NCBI GenBank assembly: GCA_902464565.1
Contig: CABQJV010000007.1
Span: 34,805 to 98,804, forward strand
Length of the DNA stretch: 64,000 nucleotides
DNA from: an uncultured Collinsella sp.
GTDB lineage: Bacteria; Actinomycetota; Coriobacteriia; Coriobacteriales; Coriobacteriaceae
Direction of reading: 5' to 3'
The notes below the pieces were generated by a model, which worked only from the letters and a program-made list of their open reading frames with translations, had not been told where the DNA came from and did no database searches. Shown one piece after another: positions 9,783 through 18,976 of this stretch; the stretch's first letter is position 1; every line of letters starts with the position of its first letter. Both the position numbers and the translations under genes were made by a program.

Positions 9783-11087
9783 CTACTTGCGCAGCGGCTT
9801 GGGCAGCGGAATACCGGCAGCGATGACGGCGGCGATGATCATACAGACGATGCCTTTGAGTGGGAAGCACATGAGCAGCAGGCCCACGACCATGACCGGC
9901 TGACGCATGACCGCACCCATCGTCGATGCCGTGCAGACGGCGACGCAAAAGACCGGATCGGCGCCGGTGAGGATGGCCAGGCCATAGCCCAGGCTTACGC
10001 CCGAGAAGATCACCGGGAAGAAGTGGCCGCCGCGCCAACCAAGGTTGATGAGGGCGGGGGTCAGCATGGCCTTGACAAGACCGGTCGCGATAAGCACGCC
10101 GGCGGGAATGGTCAGATAGGTTTCCATGAGCACGTCGGCCTGGGTCTCGCCGGCAAACATGGTGTAGGGCAGGACCGTGCCACAGATGGCGAGCGCCAGA
10201 CCGGCCAGCATGGCCTTGACGACAGGACGCTCCCCTATTGCATGGGACAGTGCCTCGCTTGCATGCTCGGAGACAAAGTACAGCCAACCGCATACGGTAC
10301 CGACCAACGCCAGCGGAATGAGCCAGACAAGTTCCAGATTGCCCACCTCGGCGGACTCGAACCTGGGCATGCCCATGCCGCCGCCCACAAGCTGACCAAG
10401 CAACAGGTAGGTGCCCAGACCGCCGGCAATCGCAATGCCGTAGACCACCGTCTTTTGTGCCTTGGGCAGCTTGATGGTGATCTCGCCGGACGCGGACTCA
10501 TCGTCGGCGCCTTCGCCCTGGCCGTCGGCGCTACCGGCGAGCGGCGCCACAAAGCCAAAGACGGGCGCGGTAAAGAGCGCCGTCAGGGCAGCCTGGGTAC
10601 CCAGCAGCGTGAGCTCCCTAAACTCGGCGCCAAAGCGGCGCATACGGTCGCCAACCCAGCTGCACAGACCCGCGATAACGCCGGTCAGGCCGGCCTCCGG
10701 TCCAATACTTCCGCCAAACAGCAGCGGCAGCAATGCCGCGAGCGAAAGCTTGCCCAGGTTGTCGTACGGGTAGCGCCCGTCTTGCTTAACCTTAGCCATC
10801 ACCTGGTTGAGGTCATCGGTCTTGGTGCCTGTCATCTTCTCGTACAGACCGATTAACAGACCGCCCAGCAAGCAGACAAAAAACGGGTACGGCAAAAAGC
10901 CAAACGGGCCGCTGGCAAGCTCGGGCGAAGCGACGCCCAGCGCGTGCGGAATCTCGGTCCACAGATAGTCGATACCGTGCTCCATCGCAAAAAAGAACAG
11001 CCAGACCGCGGCACCTGCGAACGCACCGGTCACGGCAACGCTAACTAAAAACAGCGCGCGGTTTGTGGGTTTGGCAAGGTTATCCAT
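9783..11087 (-). CDS. ClC family chloride channel/antiporter
   Basis: A 434-aa membrane protein with about eleven hydrophobic segments. The ClC signature GSIGPEAGLTG (counterpart of GREGP, with the gating Glu kept) lies near residue 121, and GWRGGHFFPVIFSG is the GxFxP-type selectivity region. An acidic cytoplasmic loop (SADGQGEGADDESASGE) sits near residues 190-205. Bacterial members often exchange Cl- or F- for H+. It stands alone. The exact ion cannot be assigned. Confidence 0.85.
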   Translation of the reverse strand: MDNLAKPTNRALFLVSVAVTGAFAGAAVWLFFFAMEHGIDYLWTEIPHALGVASPELASGPFGFLPYPFFVCLLGGLLIGLYEKMTGTKTDDLNQVMAKVKQDGRYPYDNLGKLSLAALLPLLFGGSIGPEAGLTGVIAGLCSWVGDRMRRFGAEFRELTLLGTQAALTALFTAPVFGFVAPLAGSADGQGEGADDESASGEITIKLPKAQKTVVYGIAIAGGLGTYLLLGQLVGGGMGMPRFESAEVGNLELVWLIPLALVGTVCGWLYFVSEHASEALSHAIGERPVVKAMLAGLALAICGTVLPYTMFAGETQADVLMETYLTIPAGVLIATGLVKAMLTPALINLGWRGGHFFPVIFSGVSLGYGLAILTGADPVFCVAVCTASTMGAVMRQPVMVVGLLLMCFPLKGIVCMIIAAVIAAGIPLPKPLRK

Positions 11088-11212
11088 CGGGTCCTCCCGC
11101 GGTCAAAGTCGACATAGTTATGTTTTATTGTAGAGCGAGCGTTGCCCGAACGAGCTAACCGTCTGCGCCGCAAACGGCACCATTGGGAGCCATAGTGGGA
11201 CAGGCTCAAGAC

Positions 11213-11746
11213 TTATCCGTTGATAATCGAGGCAATCTCGCGCAAATCGTCGGCAAAGTAAATGCCTTGCTGGCGCTGCGGGCTCGATAAACCCTTATCG
11301 ATCATGTGCCCGAGCAGCGCCTTGAGATCGTTGTAGTAACCGTCCAGGTTATACAGGATGCACGGAGCACTCAGGTGCCCCAACGACACCGCGGACATGA
11401 CCTCGGCAATCTCCTCGAGCGTGCCCGTCCCACCGGGAAAGGCGATGAACGCATCGCCGAGCTCGATCATCTTGGCTTTGCGCTCGGCCATGTCACTTGT
11501 AACGATAAGGTCGTCGATGCCCTCGTGCTGGAACTCCGCCTCGATAAAAAAGCTCGGCTCAACGCCCGTCACGTGTCCGCCTGCCCCGAGCACGCTATCG
11601 GCAAGCGCGCCCATCAGGCCCGATTTGGACCCACCATATACCAGCGCGTGCCCGTTGGCGCCAATCCAGTTACCCAGCTCCTGCACCGCGGGCAGAAACG
11701 CCGGGTCATTGCCGGCACTGGCACCCAGATACACGGTGATATGCAT
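11213..11746 (-). CDS. LOG family nucleoside 5'-monophosphate phosphoribohydrolase
   Basis: A 177-aa Rossmann-like enzyme of the TIGR00730/LOG family, which splits AMP- or cytokinin-type nucleotides into base and ribose phosphate. It carries the PGGTGTLEE catalytic motif and the Lys-containing YGGSKSGLMG. The ATG at 11746 is preferred over TTG at 11752 because GAGGGGG lies at the right distance. The physiological substrate in non-plant-associated bacteria is unclear. Confidence 0.88.
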   Translation of the reverse strand: MHITVYLGASAGNDPAFLPAVQELGNWIGANGHALVYGGSKSGLMGALADSVLGAGGHVTGVEPSFFIEAEFQHEGIDDLIVTSDMAERKAKMIELGDAFIAFPGGTGTLEEIAEVMSAVSLGHLSAPCILYNLDGYYNDLKALLGHMIDKGLSSPQRQQGIYFADDLREIASIING

Positions 11747-11782
11747 ATTCAATCCCCCTCGTCGTGACGCACGGCGCCCGCT

Positions 11783-12208
11783 CTAGCGTTGGCGGCGGCG
11801 ATATTCGCGCACACGGCGCGACAGGTCGGCGAGCTCGTCACGATCAAGCTCTTCCAAATGCTCAAGATCGTCCATAAAGCGCGCCATGGTGTCCTTTTGG
11901 CGCAGCTTAATGAGCGTATTGCAGTAGTTCACCGCCACACCCGTGAGCATGGCGATGTAGAAGATGCTGATGACGCTCAGGACGACGGTAATAGCGCGGG
12001 CGACCGGCGTTTCGGCCGGGATATCGCCAAAGCCGATGGTCGAGACCGTCTCAAAGCTAAACCAGAGACCATCGCCAAACGTGAGGGTCGTGGGCTCGGA
12101 CAGCCAGACAGCCGTCGAGCACAGCAGGTAAAAGATAAGAAACAAGCCCGTGATGCGCGCAAAGCCAGCCTGTCGCAGCACATCGGCAAGCGTCCTCAAC
12201 TTGTTCAT
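11783..12208 (-). CDS. Two-TM potassium channel family protein
   Basis: A small (141-aa) ion channel: TM1, a pore loop with the selectivity sequence VSTIGFGDIPAE, TM2, and a short basic/acidic cytoplasmic tail ending REYRRRQR. It lacks an RCK/TrkA-N domain. The start MNKLRTLADVL is preferred because AAAGGGA lies upstream. K+ selectivity is inferred from the TIGFGD filter. Confidence 0.85.
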   Translation of the reverse strand: MNKLRTLADVLRQAGFARITGLFLIFYLLCSTAVWLSEPTTLTFGDGLWFSFETVSTIGFGDIPAETPVARAITVVLSVISIFYIAMLTGVAVNYCNTLIKLRQKDTMARFMDDLEHLEELDRDELADLSRRVREYRRRQR

Positions 12209-12379
12209 CGCGATCCCTTTTCCCAGACGCCCCAATCAGTTCGCTCGGTATTGTCCCACAACCGGCAGTTAGGGACTGTCCCCAACCGCCGGGCGAGACC
12301 GCTTAGCGGTGCTGCTGCCGACTGGGCCGGCGGAGCTGGTATTCTTATCCGGTAATGTCTCGATTCGTTAGGATTGCAC

Positions 12380-15184
12380 GTGAGAGCTGCCGCTGCCCTT
12401 CGTTCAGTTATATATCATACCCTGGCTGTCGCGCTTGCCGCGCTCGCCGTACTGGGCACCATCATGCCCGCCCCCGCCTTTGCCGCCAAAACCGATCAAC
12501 CGGTCAAAACAGTCCGCGTCGGCTGGCTCGTCAACAACGAGGGCTTCCAGGACGGCACTCCCGGCGAGCGTCTCTCGGGATGGGGCTACGAGTACCTCCA
12601 GACCCTGTCGTACTACACGCCCGGCTGGCGGTACGAATACGTCACCGGCACCTTCACCGAGCTTATGGACATGCTCGAGGCGGGCGAGATCGACCTCATG
12701 CCCAACATCTCCTACTCCGAGGAACGCGCCCAAAAGTTGCTCTTTTCTTCGAACCCCGAGGGCACCGAACGCTACTACATCTACGCCAGGCCCGATCGCG
12801 ACGATCTGGCCAAGGGTGACCCCCAAGCGCTCCAGGGCCTTACCATCGGCTACAACCCCGGCGTTATGCAAACCTTCGTTGGCCAGCAGTGGCTCACCAA
12901 CGAAGGAATCGCCTGCACATACAGGGAGTATGACGGAGACTCCGTTCTCTTTGACGCGCTCGCAAACAACGAGGTCGATGCCGTTATCATGAATGACACG
13001 ATCTCGTCGCCCAGTGCCTCCCCCATGTTCTACATTGGTTCGAGCGACTACTACTTTGCCGTTCCCAAAAGCCGCCCCGACCTGATGAACGACATCAATG
13101 CTGCCATGACGGCAATCGCCCGCGTCAACCCACGCTATAACGACGAAGTCAAATCTAGCTACTCGACCCAAAACAGCGGTTCATCATCGCTCAACGGCCC
13201 CGAATGTTCCTGGCTCAAAGCAAATGGCAACACCATCACGCTCGGCTACATTACGGGCAAACTCCCCTACTGTAACGAAGACGAAGACGGCGAAATGGAA
13301 GGTTCGCTCGCATCGCTTGCGACGACGCTGCACGATAAATTTGGCATTACGGTCAAAACCGTCGCCTTTGATAGCTACAAGATGATGTCAAAGGCCCTGT
13401 CAAAGGGAAGCATAGACGTTGCGCTGCCGGTATACCGAGATTACTGGTTTGCCGAGCAAACAGGCGTTGTGCAGTCGGTATCGTTGGGGACCATGTCCCT
13501 CACCGCCATCCACACCGGCAGCGACCTGAACAAAGACCTTCAGAGCATCGCCTGTACCAAATCATCGTTTATCAACAAAAATGCACTTGAAAGTCTGTTC
13601 CCCACGGCGACCGTAACCGAATACCAATCCGACGATGAAGCGTTCGACGCCCTCAGGAAGGGAACGGTGCACTGCATCGTCGCTCCCAGTTCACGCGTAA
13701 AAACCATCGGCGACCGTTATGATCTCGAGGACTGCGAGATGGTCGAGCTCCCTGACACCTGTGAGCTCTCGTGCTGGATTTCTCGTGGCAAGCCCGAACT
13801 GCTGGGAATCATTAATAAGGGCATCATCAATGCCGGCGAATCGCTCTCCGCCAGCAGCTACTCCTCAACGTCGTACACGGCACAGGAATCGGACACGTTC
13901 CAGTTTCTCTACCGCAACCGCGCCGCCATTGTGACTGTTATCATCTGCATTTTGCTCACCAGCATCGTCATCCTTGCCTGGTCGCTTCAACGTGCGCAGA
14001 AAGAACAGCGGAAAGCCGACGCCGCCAACGCCGCTAAGACGGCATTCCTCACGCGCATGAGCCACGACATCCGTACGCCGCTCAACGGCATCCTGGGCCT
14101 TATCGAGATCGAGGAATTGAAGGAAGGCGATATCCAGGTCGCCCGCGAGAGCCGTGCCAAGGCGCGCGTTGCCGCCAATCACCTGCTCTCACTGATCAAC
14201 GATATCCTCGAGATGGGCAAAATCGAAGACCGCAAGCTAACACTGGAACATGTGCCTTTTAACCTCAAAGAGCTCTGTGACGATACGCTGGTGCTGTGCA
14301 AGCTCCGCGCATCCGATAACTGCATCACCATGCAGGACAATAGCCTGCCGTACGCCACGGGACCATACATGATCGGCAGTCCCACCCATATCCGACAAAT
14401 CATGATCAACCTGTTAGACAATAGCATTAAGTACAACAAACGCGGCGGCTCCGTCACCTTTAGCTCAAAGACCAAGCCACTCGATAACGGGCGCGCGCTC
14501 TTTTGCTTTAGCGTTTCGGATACCGGCATTGGCATGGCTCCCGAGTTTTTAAAGCATATCTATGAGCCGTTTGCCCAAGAAGGTGACGATGCGCGCAGCA
14601 AGTTCCAAGGAACCGGCATGGGTATGCCAATCGTCAAGTCGCTTATTGAACTGATGGGCGGTACGATTGAGATTTCGAGTGAGGTTGGCGTGGGGAGTAC
14701 GTTCAACGTCCAGATTCCGCTCGATATCGACAAGAACCCCCAGGCGCGGGCGAATACGGTCGAGAGAGCGCTCGACTGCTCGCTCGCCAACATGAACGTG
14801 CTGCTCGCCGAAGACAACGAATTGAATGCCGAGATTGCCCAGGCGCTGCTAGAATCCGAAGGCGTCGTGGTCACCCGCGCCGCCAACGGCAACGAAGCCG
14901 TCGATCTGTACCTGTCGCATCCTGCCGGCAGCTTCGATGCGATCCTGATGGACATTATGATGCCGGGCATGGACGGCTACGAGGCAACCCGCGCGATTCG
15001 TCTGAGCGAGAAGGTCGATGCAGCCGATATCCCCATCATCGCGCTCACCGCCAACGCCTTTGCCGAAGACGCCCAGGCGGCACACGCTGCCGGCATGAAC
15101 GCTCATCTGTCCAAACCGATCGACTTTAACAAGCTCAAAAACATACTCGCCCGCATCAAGAAAAACGGATCCGTTTCGCTATAG
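12380..15184 (+). CDS. Hybrid histidine kinase with two periplasmic solute-binding domains (EvgS/BvgS-like)
   Basis: About 934 aa. A signal/TM segment precedes two SBP_bac_3-like domains (about residues 45-260 and 270-500), a TM near 515-535, the kinase H-box MSHDIRTPLNG near residue 560, an ATPase domain (NLLDNSIKY; DTGIGMAPEF; GTGMGMPI), and a receiver with phospho-Asp in LMDIMMPG near 857. GTG at 12380 has AGGA six bases upstream; an in-frame TTG at 12374 is possible. It probably senses amino-acid-like ligands. No HPt or output regulator is adjacent. It is paralogous to the kinase at 15774. Confidence 0.9.
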   Translation: MRAAAALRSVIYHTLAVALAALAVLGTIMPAPAFAAKTDQPVKTVRVGWLVNNEGFQDGTPGERLSGWGYEYLQTLSYYTPGWRYEYVTGTFTELMDMLEAGEIDLMPNISYSEERAQKLLFSSNPEGTERYYIYARPDRDDLAKGDPQALQGLTIGYNPGVMQTFVGQQWLTNEGIACTYREYDGDSVLFDALANNEVDAVIMNDTISSPSASPMFYIGSSDYYFAVPKSRPDLMNDINAAMTAIARVNPRYNDEVKSSYSTQNSGSSSLNGPECSWLKANGNTITLGYITGKLPYCNEDEDGEMEGSLASLATTLHDKFGITVKTVAFDSYKMMSKALSKGSIDVALPVYRDYWFAEQTGVVQSVSLGTMSLTAIHTGSDLNKDLQSIACTKSSFINKNALESLFPTATVTEYQSDDEAFDALRKGTVHCIVAPSSRVKTIGDRYDLEDCEMVELPDTCELSCWISRGKPELLGIINKGIINAGESLSASSYSSTSYTAQESDTFQFLYRNRAAIVTVIICILLTSIVILAWSLQRAQKEQRKADAANAAKTAFLTRMSHDIRTPLNGILGLIEIEELKEGDIQVARESRAKARVAANHLLSLINDILEMGKIEDRKLTLEHVPFNLKELCDDTLVLCKLRASDNCITMQDNSLPYATGPYMIGSPTHIRQIMINLLDNSIKYNKRGGSVTFSSKTKPLDNGRALFCFSVSDTGIGMAPEFLKHIYEPFAQEGDDARSKFQGTGMGMPIVKSLIELMGGTIEISSEVGVGSTFNVQIPLDIDKNPQARANTVERALDCSLANMNVLLAEDNELNAEIAQALLESEGVVVTRAANGNEAVDLYLSHPAGSFDAILMDIMMPGMDGYEATRAIRLSEKVDAADIPIIALTANAFAEDAQAAHAAGMNAHLSKPIDFNKLKNILARIKKNGSVSL

Positions 15185-15224
15185 TTTTTGCAGCAACCAC
15201 GCACGACCAGAAAGGAAGCCAACG

Positions 15225-15704
15225 ATGTTTAGGCCCTTACGTCGAAAGAAACGCGCCATCACCGACGAGGAAGCGCGCAAACTGCTCGCCACCTGCAAGC
15301 GCGGCGTCTTTGCCGTCAACGGCGACGATGGCTACCCGTACGCCATTCCCGTCAACTACTTCTTTGACGCCGAGCACGACAAGATTTATTTCCATGGCGC
15401 CAAGGCTGGCCACAAGGTCGACGCACTCAAGCGCGATGACAAGGTCTGCTTTACCGTTTACGGCAACGAGTGGTACCAGGACGGCGACTGGGCTCCCTAC
15501 GTTATGAGCACCGTCGTCTTTGGCCGTTGTCGCCTGGCGAATGACACCCCCGCGTTTATCGAGGACAAAGTCCGCCAGCTCGCCCTTAAGTACTACCCTT
15601 CTGCCGAAGAAGTCGAGGAGGAAATCGCCAAAGACATCAAGGGCGTCCAACTCTACGAGATTTCGATTGAGCATCTTTGCGGCAAGCAGATTCAGGAAAA
15701 GTAA
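15225..15704 (+). CDS. Pyridoxamine 5'-phosphate oxidase-fold flavoprotein (NimA-like)
   Basis: A 159-aa split-barrel protein of the family that includes FMN/heme-binding PPOX-like proteins and 5-nitroimidazole reductases. The typical N-terminal stretch is GVFAVNGDDGYPYAIPVNYF, followed by IYFHGAKAGHKVDAL. AAAGGAAG lies upstream of the start. It sits between two convergent kinase genes and ends at a strong terminator. The substrate is unknown. Confidence 0.85.
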   Translation: MFRPLRRKKRAITDEEARKLLATCKRGVFAVNGDDGYPYAIPVNYFFDAEHDKIYFHGAKAGHKVDALKRDDKVCFTVYGNEWYQDGDWAPYVMSTVVFGRCRLANDTPAFIEDKVRQLALKYYPSAEEVEEEIAKDIKGVQLYEISIEHLCGKQIQEK

Positions 15705-15731
15705 GCCCCTCAGCAGGCCTCATCAATAACA

Positions 15732-15771
15732 ATATGGCCCGGTTCCAACCCACCTTGGAACCGGGCCATAT
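15732..15771. terminator. Bidirectional terminator between convergent genes
   Basis: A 17-bp perfect stem (ATATGGCCCGGTTCCAA and its complement) with a CCCACC loop separates the convergent flavoprotein and kinase genes. Confidence 0.85.
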
Positions 15772-15773
15772 GC

Positions 15774-17966
15774 TTATGAAGCGTCGGCGGCTATGTGCGC
15801 AAGCGCCTCGACAAGCTCCTGCGAGCTCACAGGCTTGCTCAGGTGCGCGTTCATGCCCGCCTCGCGCGAAAGCCTACGGTCGTCGGCAAAGGCGTTGGCG
15901 CTCACGGCGATAATCGGCGTGAGCGCGGCATCCTCGCGATCGAGCGCTCGAATCCGACGCGTGGCCTCAAGGCCATCGATACCGGGCATCATGATGTCCA
16001 TCAACACCACGTCGTACTCGTGCGGCGCGCTCGCGGCAAACATCTCGACGGCAGACTCACCATCCTTAGCATGCGTCACGACGGCGCCGGCGCGGGCGAG
16101 CGTAAACTGTGCAATCTCGGCATTCAGGTCGTTATCCTCTACGAGCAAAACGCGCAAGCCCTGGAGCGCATCGCCGTCACCCGCGTCCACGCGCACAGCC
16201 TGAGGAATCTCGGAGCGCTTGCACTTCTCAAACGGCAGACGGATGGTAAACGTCGTCCCCTGCCCCAAGATACTCGTAAAGCTCATGGTTCCGCCCATAA
16301 GCTCGACCAACTGTTTTGCGATAGGCGCACCCAGGCCAGTTCCCGATGAAGCGCCTTCCACCTGTTGCTCCTCGCGACAAAACGGCTCGTAGAGGTGCTG
16401 TTGAAACTCCTCGCTCATGCCAATACCGTTGTCGGCGATCGTGTATTCATAGACGGGGGCGCCATCCACTGGCTCCACCTCGCGGCATGTCAGGCGAACA
16501 TAGCCGCCCCGGCGGTTGTACTTGACGGCATTGCCGGCAATATTGAGCAACAAGCGCTTGAGGTGCGTCACGCTCACCCGCGCATAGGGATGATTAAGCG
16601 TCTGCTGGTCGCAGATAATTGTCACCAGACGCTCCTCGGCCTGGCGCTCCAGAATATCGCGCACCTCGTGGTTGAGGGTCACCAAGTTTGCGGGAACAAG
16701 CTCCAGATCGATCTGCCCGCTCTCCAGACGACTCATATCCAGGGCCTCGTTGGCAAGGTCGAGCAGCAGTCCCGATGCCGTCCAGATCTTTGAGCGGCAC
16801 TCAGTCTGCTTTTGCAGATCGTCCGCATTGGCATCGCCGACCTCGACCATGCCGCGAATGCCGTTGATGGGCGTGCGCAGATCGTGGCTCATGCGGCGCA
16901 AAAACTCCGTCTTTGCCGAGTTGGCAGACGAGGCCTCACGCGCCGCCTTTGCCAGCTTGTCTCCATAGTCGCGCTCCTGCTGCAGCAAGTCCGTCAAACG
17001 TCGACGGTCAGCGCGGCGACGCACCATCACAACAACGGCTACAACACCGCTGTAGAGCACCAGCACGCCGGCAGCAACAGCCGCGACGACCTCAAAGTAG
17101 CGCCGCGCCGGAGCATAGGTGTACACATAGAATTTGTGCGCTTTTCCAAATGTGCCCAAATACCACTCGCCGTCGGCGTTAACCAATTTGACCTTACCAG
17201 CCAGGCATCGATCCTTAATACCGTCGACAATGAAGACGTCCGTCGCAGGCAGATCGAATACGCCCAATACAGTGGGTTCAACGGCATTGGTCGCAACGAC
17301 CTTGCCGTCGCTTTCGATCACGATATTGCCGCTATCGATGGTTTCATAGCCTTCGAGCAAACTCTGCAGTTTGAGTGTATTGCTTGCAACCGCCTTCGCG
17401 CTCTGATGCCTTACCGCGATAACGATGCCCTCGCCATCCTGCCGAGTCACGCAGCCAATGTCTGCGACCGAATCATCCGCAAGCGTGATGCGGGCGGTAT
17501 AGGACTTAAGCGGATGAGTTGCCACCTCCAGCACGGGTGCTTCCTTGAGATACGTAGCAAGCGACTCGTAGCCCACATCGCCCGTCGAGGACTCGGACAC
17601 CAAATTGCCCGATGCGTCTGTCACGATCAGCGCGCTCACGTTGAACTGATCGGCGTATTGCTCCAGCATGGCGCTATCCACCGAACCGTCGCGCTCCATA
17701 TCGCGGGCAGCCTCTCCGGCGATCTCCATAACGCGAATCAGGTTTTTGGTCGTATAGGCGCTGTTGAATGCATCGTAGGAAAGGCTCTGCGTCGCCACGT
17801 AATCGACAACGTCGGCAAAGCGCTGCTCGGCTTGGGCCGTCATGTAACCGTAGCTCATCATGCCGGCAACAACCGAGAGCACTATCCCCAGCAGAGCGAC
17901 AAGGAGCCATGCCCCTGCCGAACGATTGCCCCGCTCCTGAGCGGCGTGGTCGGGCGCATCGATCAT
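15774..17966 (-). CDS. Hybrid sensor histidine kinase
   Basis: A 730-aa protein: TM1 (about 20-42), a periplasmic Cache-like sensor (about 45-290), TM2 (about 290-315), H-box MSHDLRTPINGIRGM near 365, an ATPase domain (LLNIAGNAVKY; DNGIGMSEEF; GTGLGAPI), and a C-terminal receiver with LMDIMMPGIDG. Its ATG overlaps the stop of the upstream solute-binding lipoprotein gene (ATGA), which suggests the two proteins form one sensory unit. The kinase and receiver halves resemble those of the kinase at 12380. Confidence 0.92.
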   Translation of the reverse strand: MIDAPDHAAQERGNRSAGAWLLVALLGIVLSVVAGMMSYGYMTAQAEQRFADVVDYVATQSLSYDAFNSAYTTKNLIRVMEIAGEAARDMERDGSVDSAMLEQYADQFNVSALIVTDASGNLVSESSTGDVGYESLATYLKEAPVLEVATHPLKSYTARITLADDSVADIGCVTRQDGEGIVIAVRHQSAKAVASNTLKLQSLLEGYETIDSGNIVIESDGKVVATNAVEPTVLGVFDLPATDVFIVDGIKDRCLAGKVKLVNADGEWYLGTFGKAHKFYVYTYAPARRYFEVVAAVAAGVLVLYSGVVAVVVMVRRRADRRRLTDLLQQERDYGDKLAKAAREASSANSAKTEFLRRMSHDLRTPINGIRGMVEVGDANADDLQKQTECRSKIWTASGLLLDLANEALDMSRLESGQIDLELVPANLVTLNHEVRDILERQAEERLVTIICDQQTLNHPYARVSVTHLKRLLLNIAGNAVKYNRRGGYVRLTCREVEPVDGAPVYEYTIADNGIGMSEEFQQHLYEPFCREEQQVEGASSGTGLGAPIAKQLVELMGGTMSFTSILGQGTTFTIRLPFEKCKRSEIPQAVRVDAGDGDALQGLRVLLVEDNDLNAEIAQFTLARAGAVVTHAKDGESAVEMFAASAPHEYDVVLMDIMMPGIDGLEATRRIRALDREDAALTPIIAVSANAFADDRRLSREAGMNAHLSKPVSSQELVEALAHIAADAS

Positions 17967-18832
17967 GACAGGCCCTCCACATTCAAAAATGGCGAAGGGT
18001 CATCAAAGTACTTTGACACCAGGCGCTCCATGGTGCCATCGGCAAGCATTTCTTGGTAGGTATGAGTGAGCTTGACGTCGATGCCGCGCGTATCGTTGAT
18101 ATCGAAAGCGGTGCCCAAACCAACCTCTAGCAGCGGCTCATCCAAAATGCGATACGTTACGCCATAGTCCTTTTCGTAGGTGAGCAGCAAGGACTCATGC
18201 GCGGCGATGGCATCGACCAGGCCCTCGGCGAGCGCGGGGTTCAGGCATGAACGGTCCGAAAAGCAGTAGAGTTCCTTGATCTGCGGAACGTTTTCATTTG
18301 TGCGATTGAGCAAAATGCCCTCGGGCTTGGTGGTGGACTGAACCGCCACGATCTTATCCTCAAGATCGGCAAGCGTGTAGATATCGCTCTGGGGATCGAC
18401 CGCGACCACCTGGCGGCTCGTAAGGTACGGGCCAGCCCAACGATACTCGTTTTCGCGACCCGTCATGCTAAAGCTGCCCATGACACAATCGAGCTCGCCG
18501 CTCGCCAGCAGTTCTTTCTTCTTTTCCCAGTCGATCAGCTGGTACTTTGGCTTGTAACCAATGCGGGCCAAAGCCTCGGTCAATATCTCGACATCCAGAC
18601 CAACGATATCGCCGTACTCGTCGGTATACACAAACGGTGGATAGAGGTCGCTTCCGACGTTGAGCGTCTTAAGGTCGTCGTCCTTTACCTGCGTGGCGTC
18701 CGGGCCTTTTGATGCAGACACCGAGGCTCTGCCATTCGACCCGGAGCAGCCGGCTATCGCTACGACAAAGGCACTCGCCACTGCAAGCGCGACAAACAAC
18801 GATATGGACACCGAGCGGCGAGGTCTTTTCAT
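17963..18832 (-). CDS. Solute-binding lipoprotein (SBP_bac_3), probable sensory subunit
   Basis: A 289-aa protein with a lipoprotein signal (lipobox VAIAGC) and a family 3 solute-binding fold (LNVGSDLYPPFVYTDEYGDI; GLDVEILTEALARIGY). This fold usually binds amino acids for ABC uptake, but no permease or ATPase is nearby. The gene overlaps the hybrid kinase gene, so it likely presents ligand to that kinase. GGAG lies just upstream of the start. Confidence 0.88.
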   Translation of the reverse strand: MKRPRRSVSISLFVALAVASAFVVAIAGCSGSNGRASVSASKGPDATQVKDDDLKTLNVGSDLYPPFVYTDEYGDIVGLDVEILTEALARIGYKPKYQLIDWEKKKELLASGELDCVMGSFSMTGRENEYRWAGPYLTSRQVVAVDPQSDIYTLADLEDKIVAVQSTTKPEGILLNRTNENVPQIKELYCFSDRSCLNPALAEGLVDAIAAHESLLLTYEKDYGVTYRILDEPLLEVGLGTAFDINDTRGIDVKLTHTYQEMLADGTMERLVSKYFDDPSPFLNVEGLS

Positions 18833-18976
18833 CGAGCTCCAGAAGATCCTGTTTACAGACTGAAATGGCTAAAGATAATACCAAACGAAACCACTCGAGC
18901 GTCCAATGGTTACAGACGTTTTACCATGCGGGGCCTTCCAGCCGACTTGGCAGAAGGCCCCACATGCAGTGCTCAC

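Noticed and set aside
12265..12290. Hairpin-like gttagggactgtccccaac between the K+ channel and kinase genes
   Set aside because: It resembles a short intergenic palindrome, but no second copy was found in the window and no gene end fits it as a terminator.
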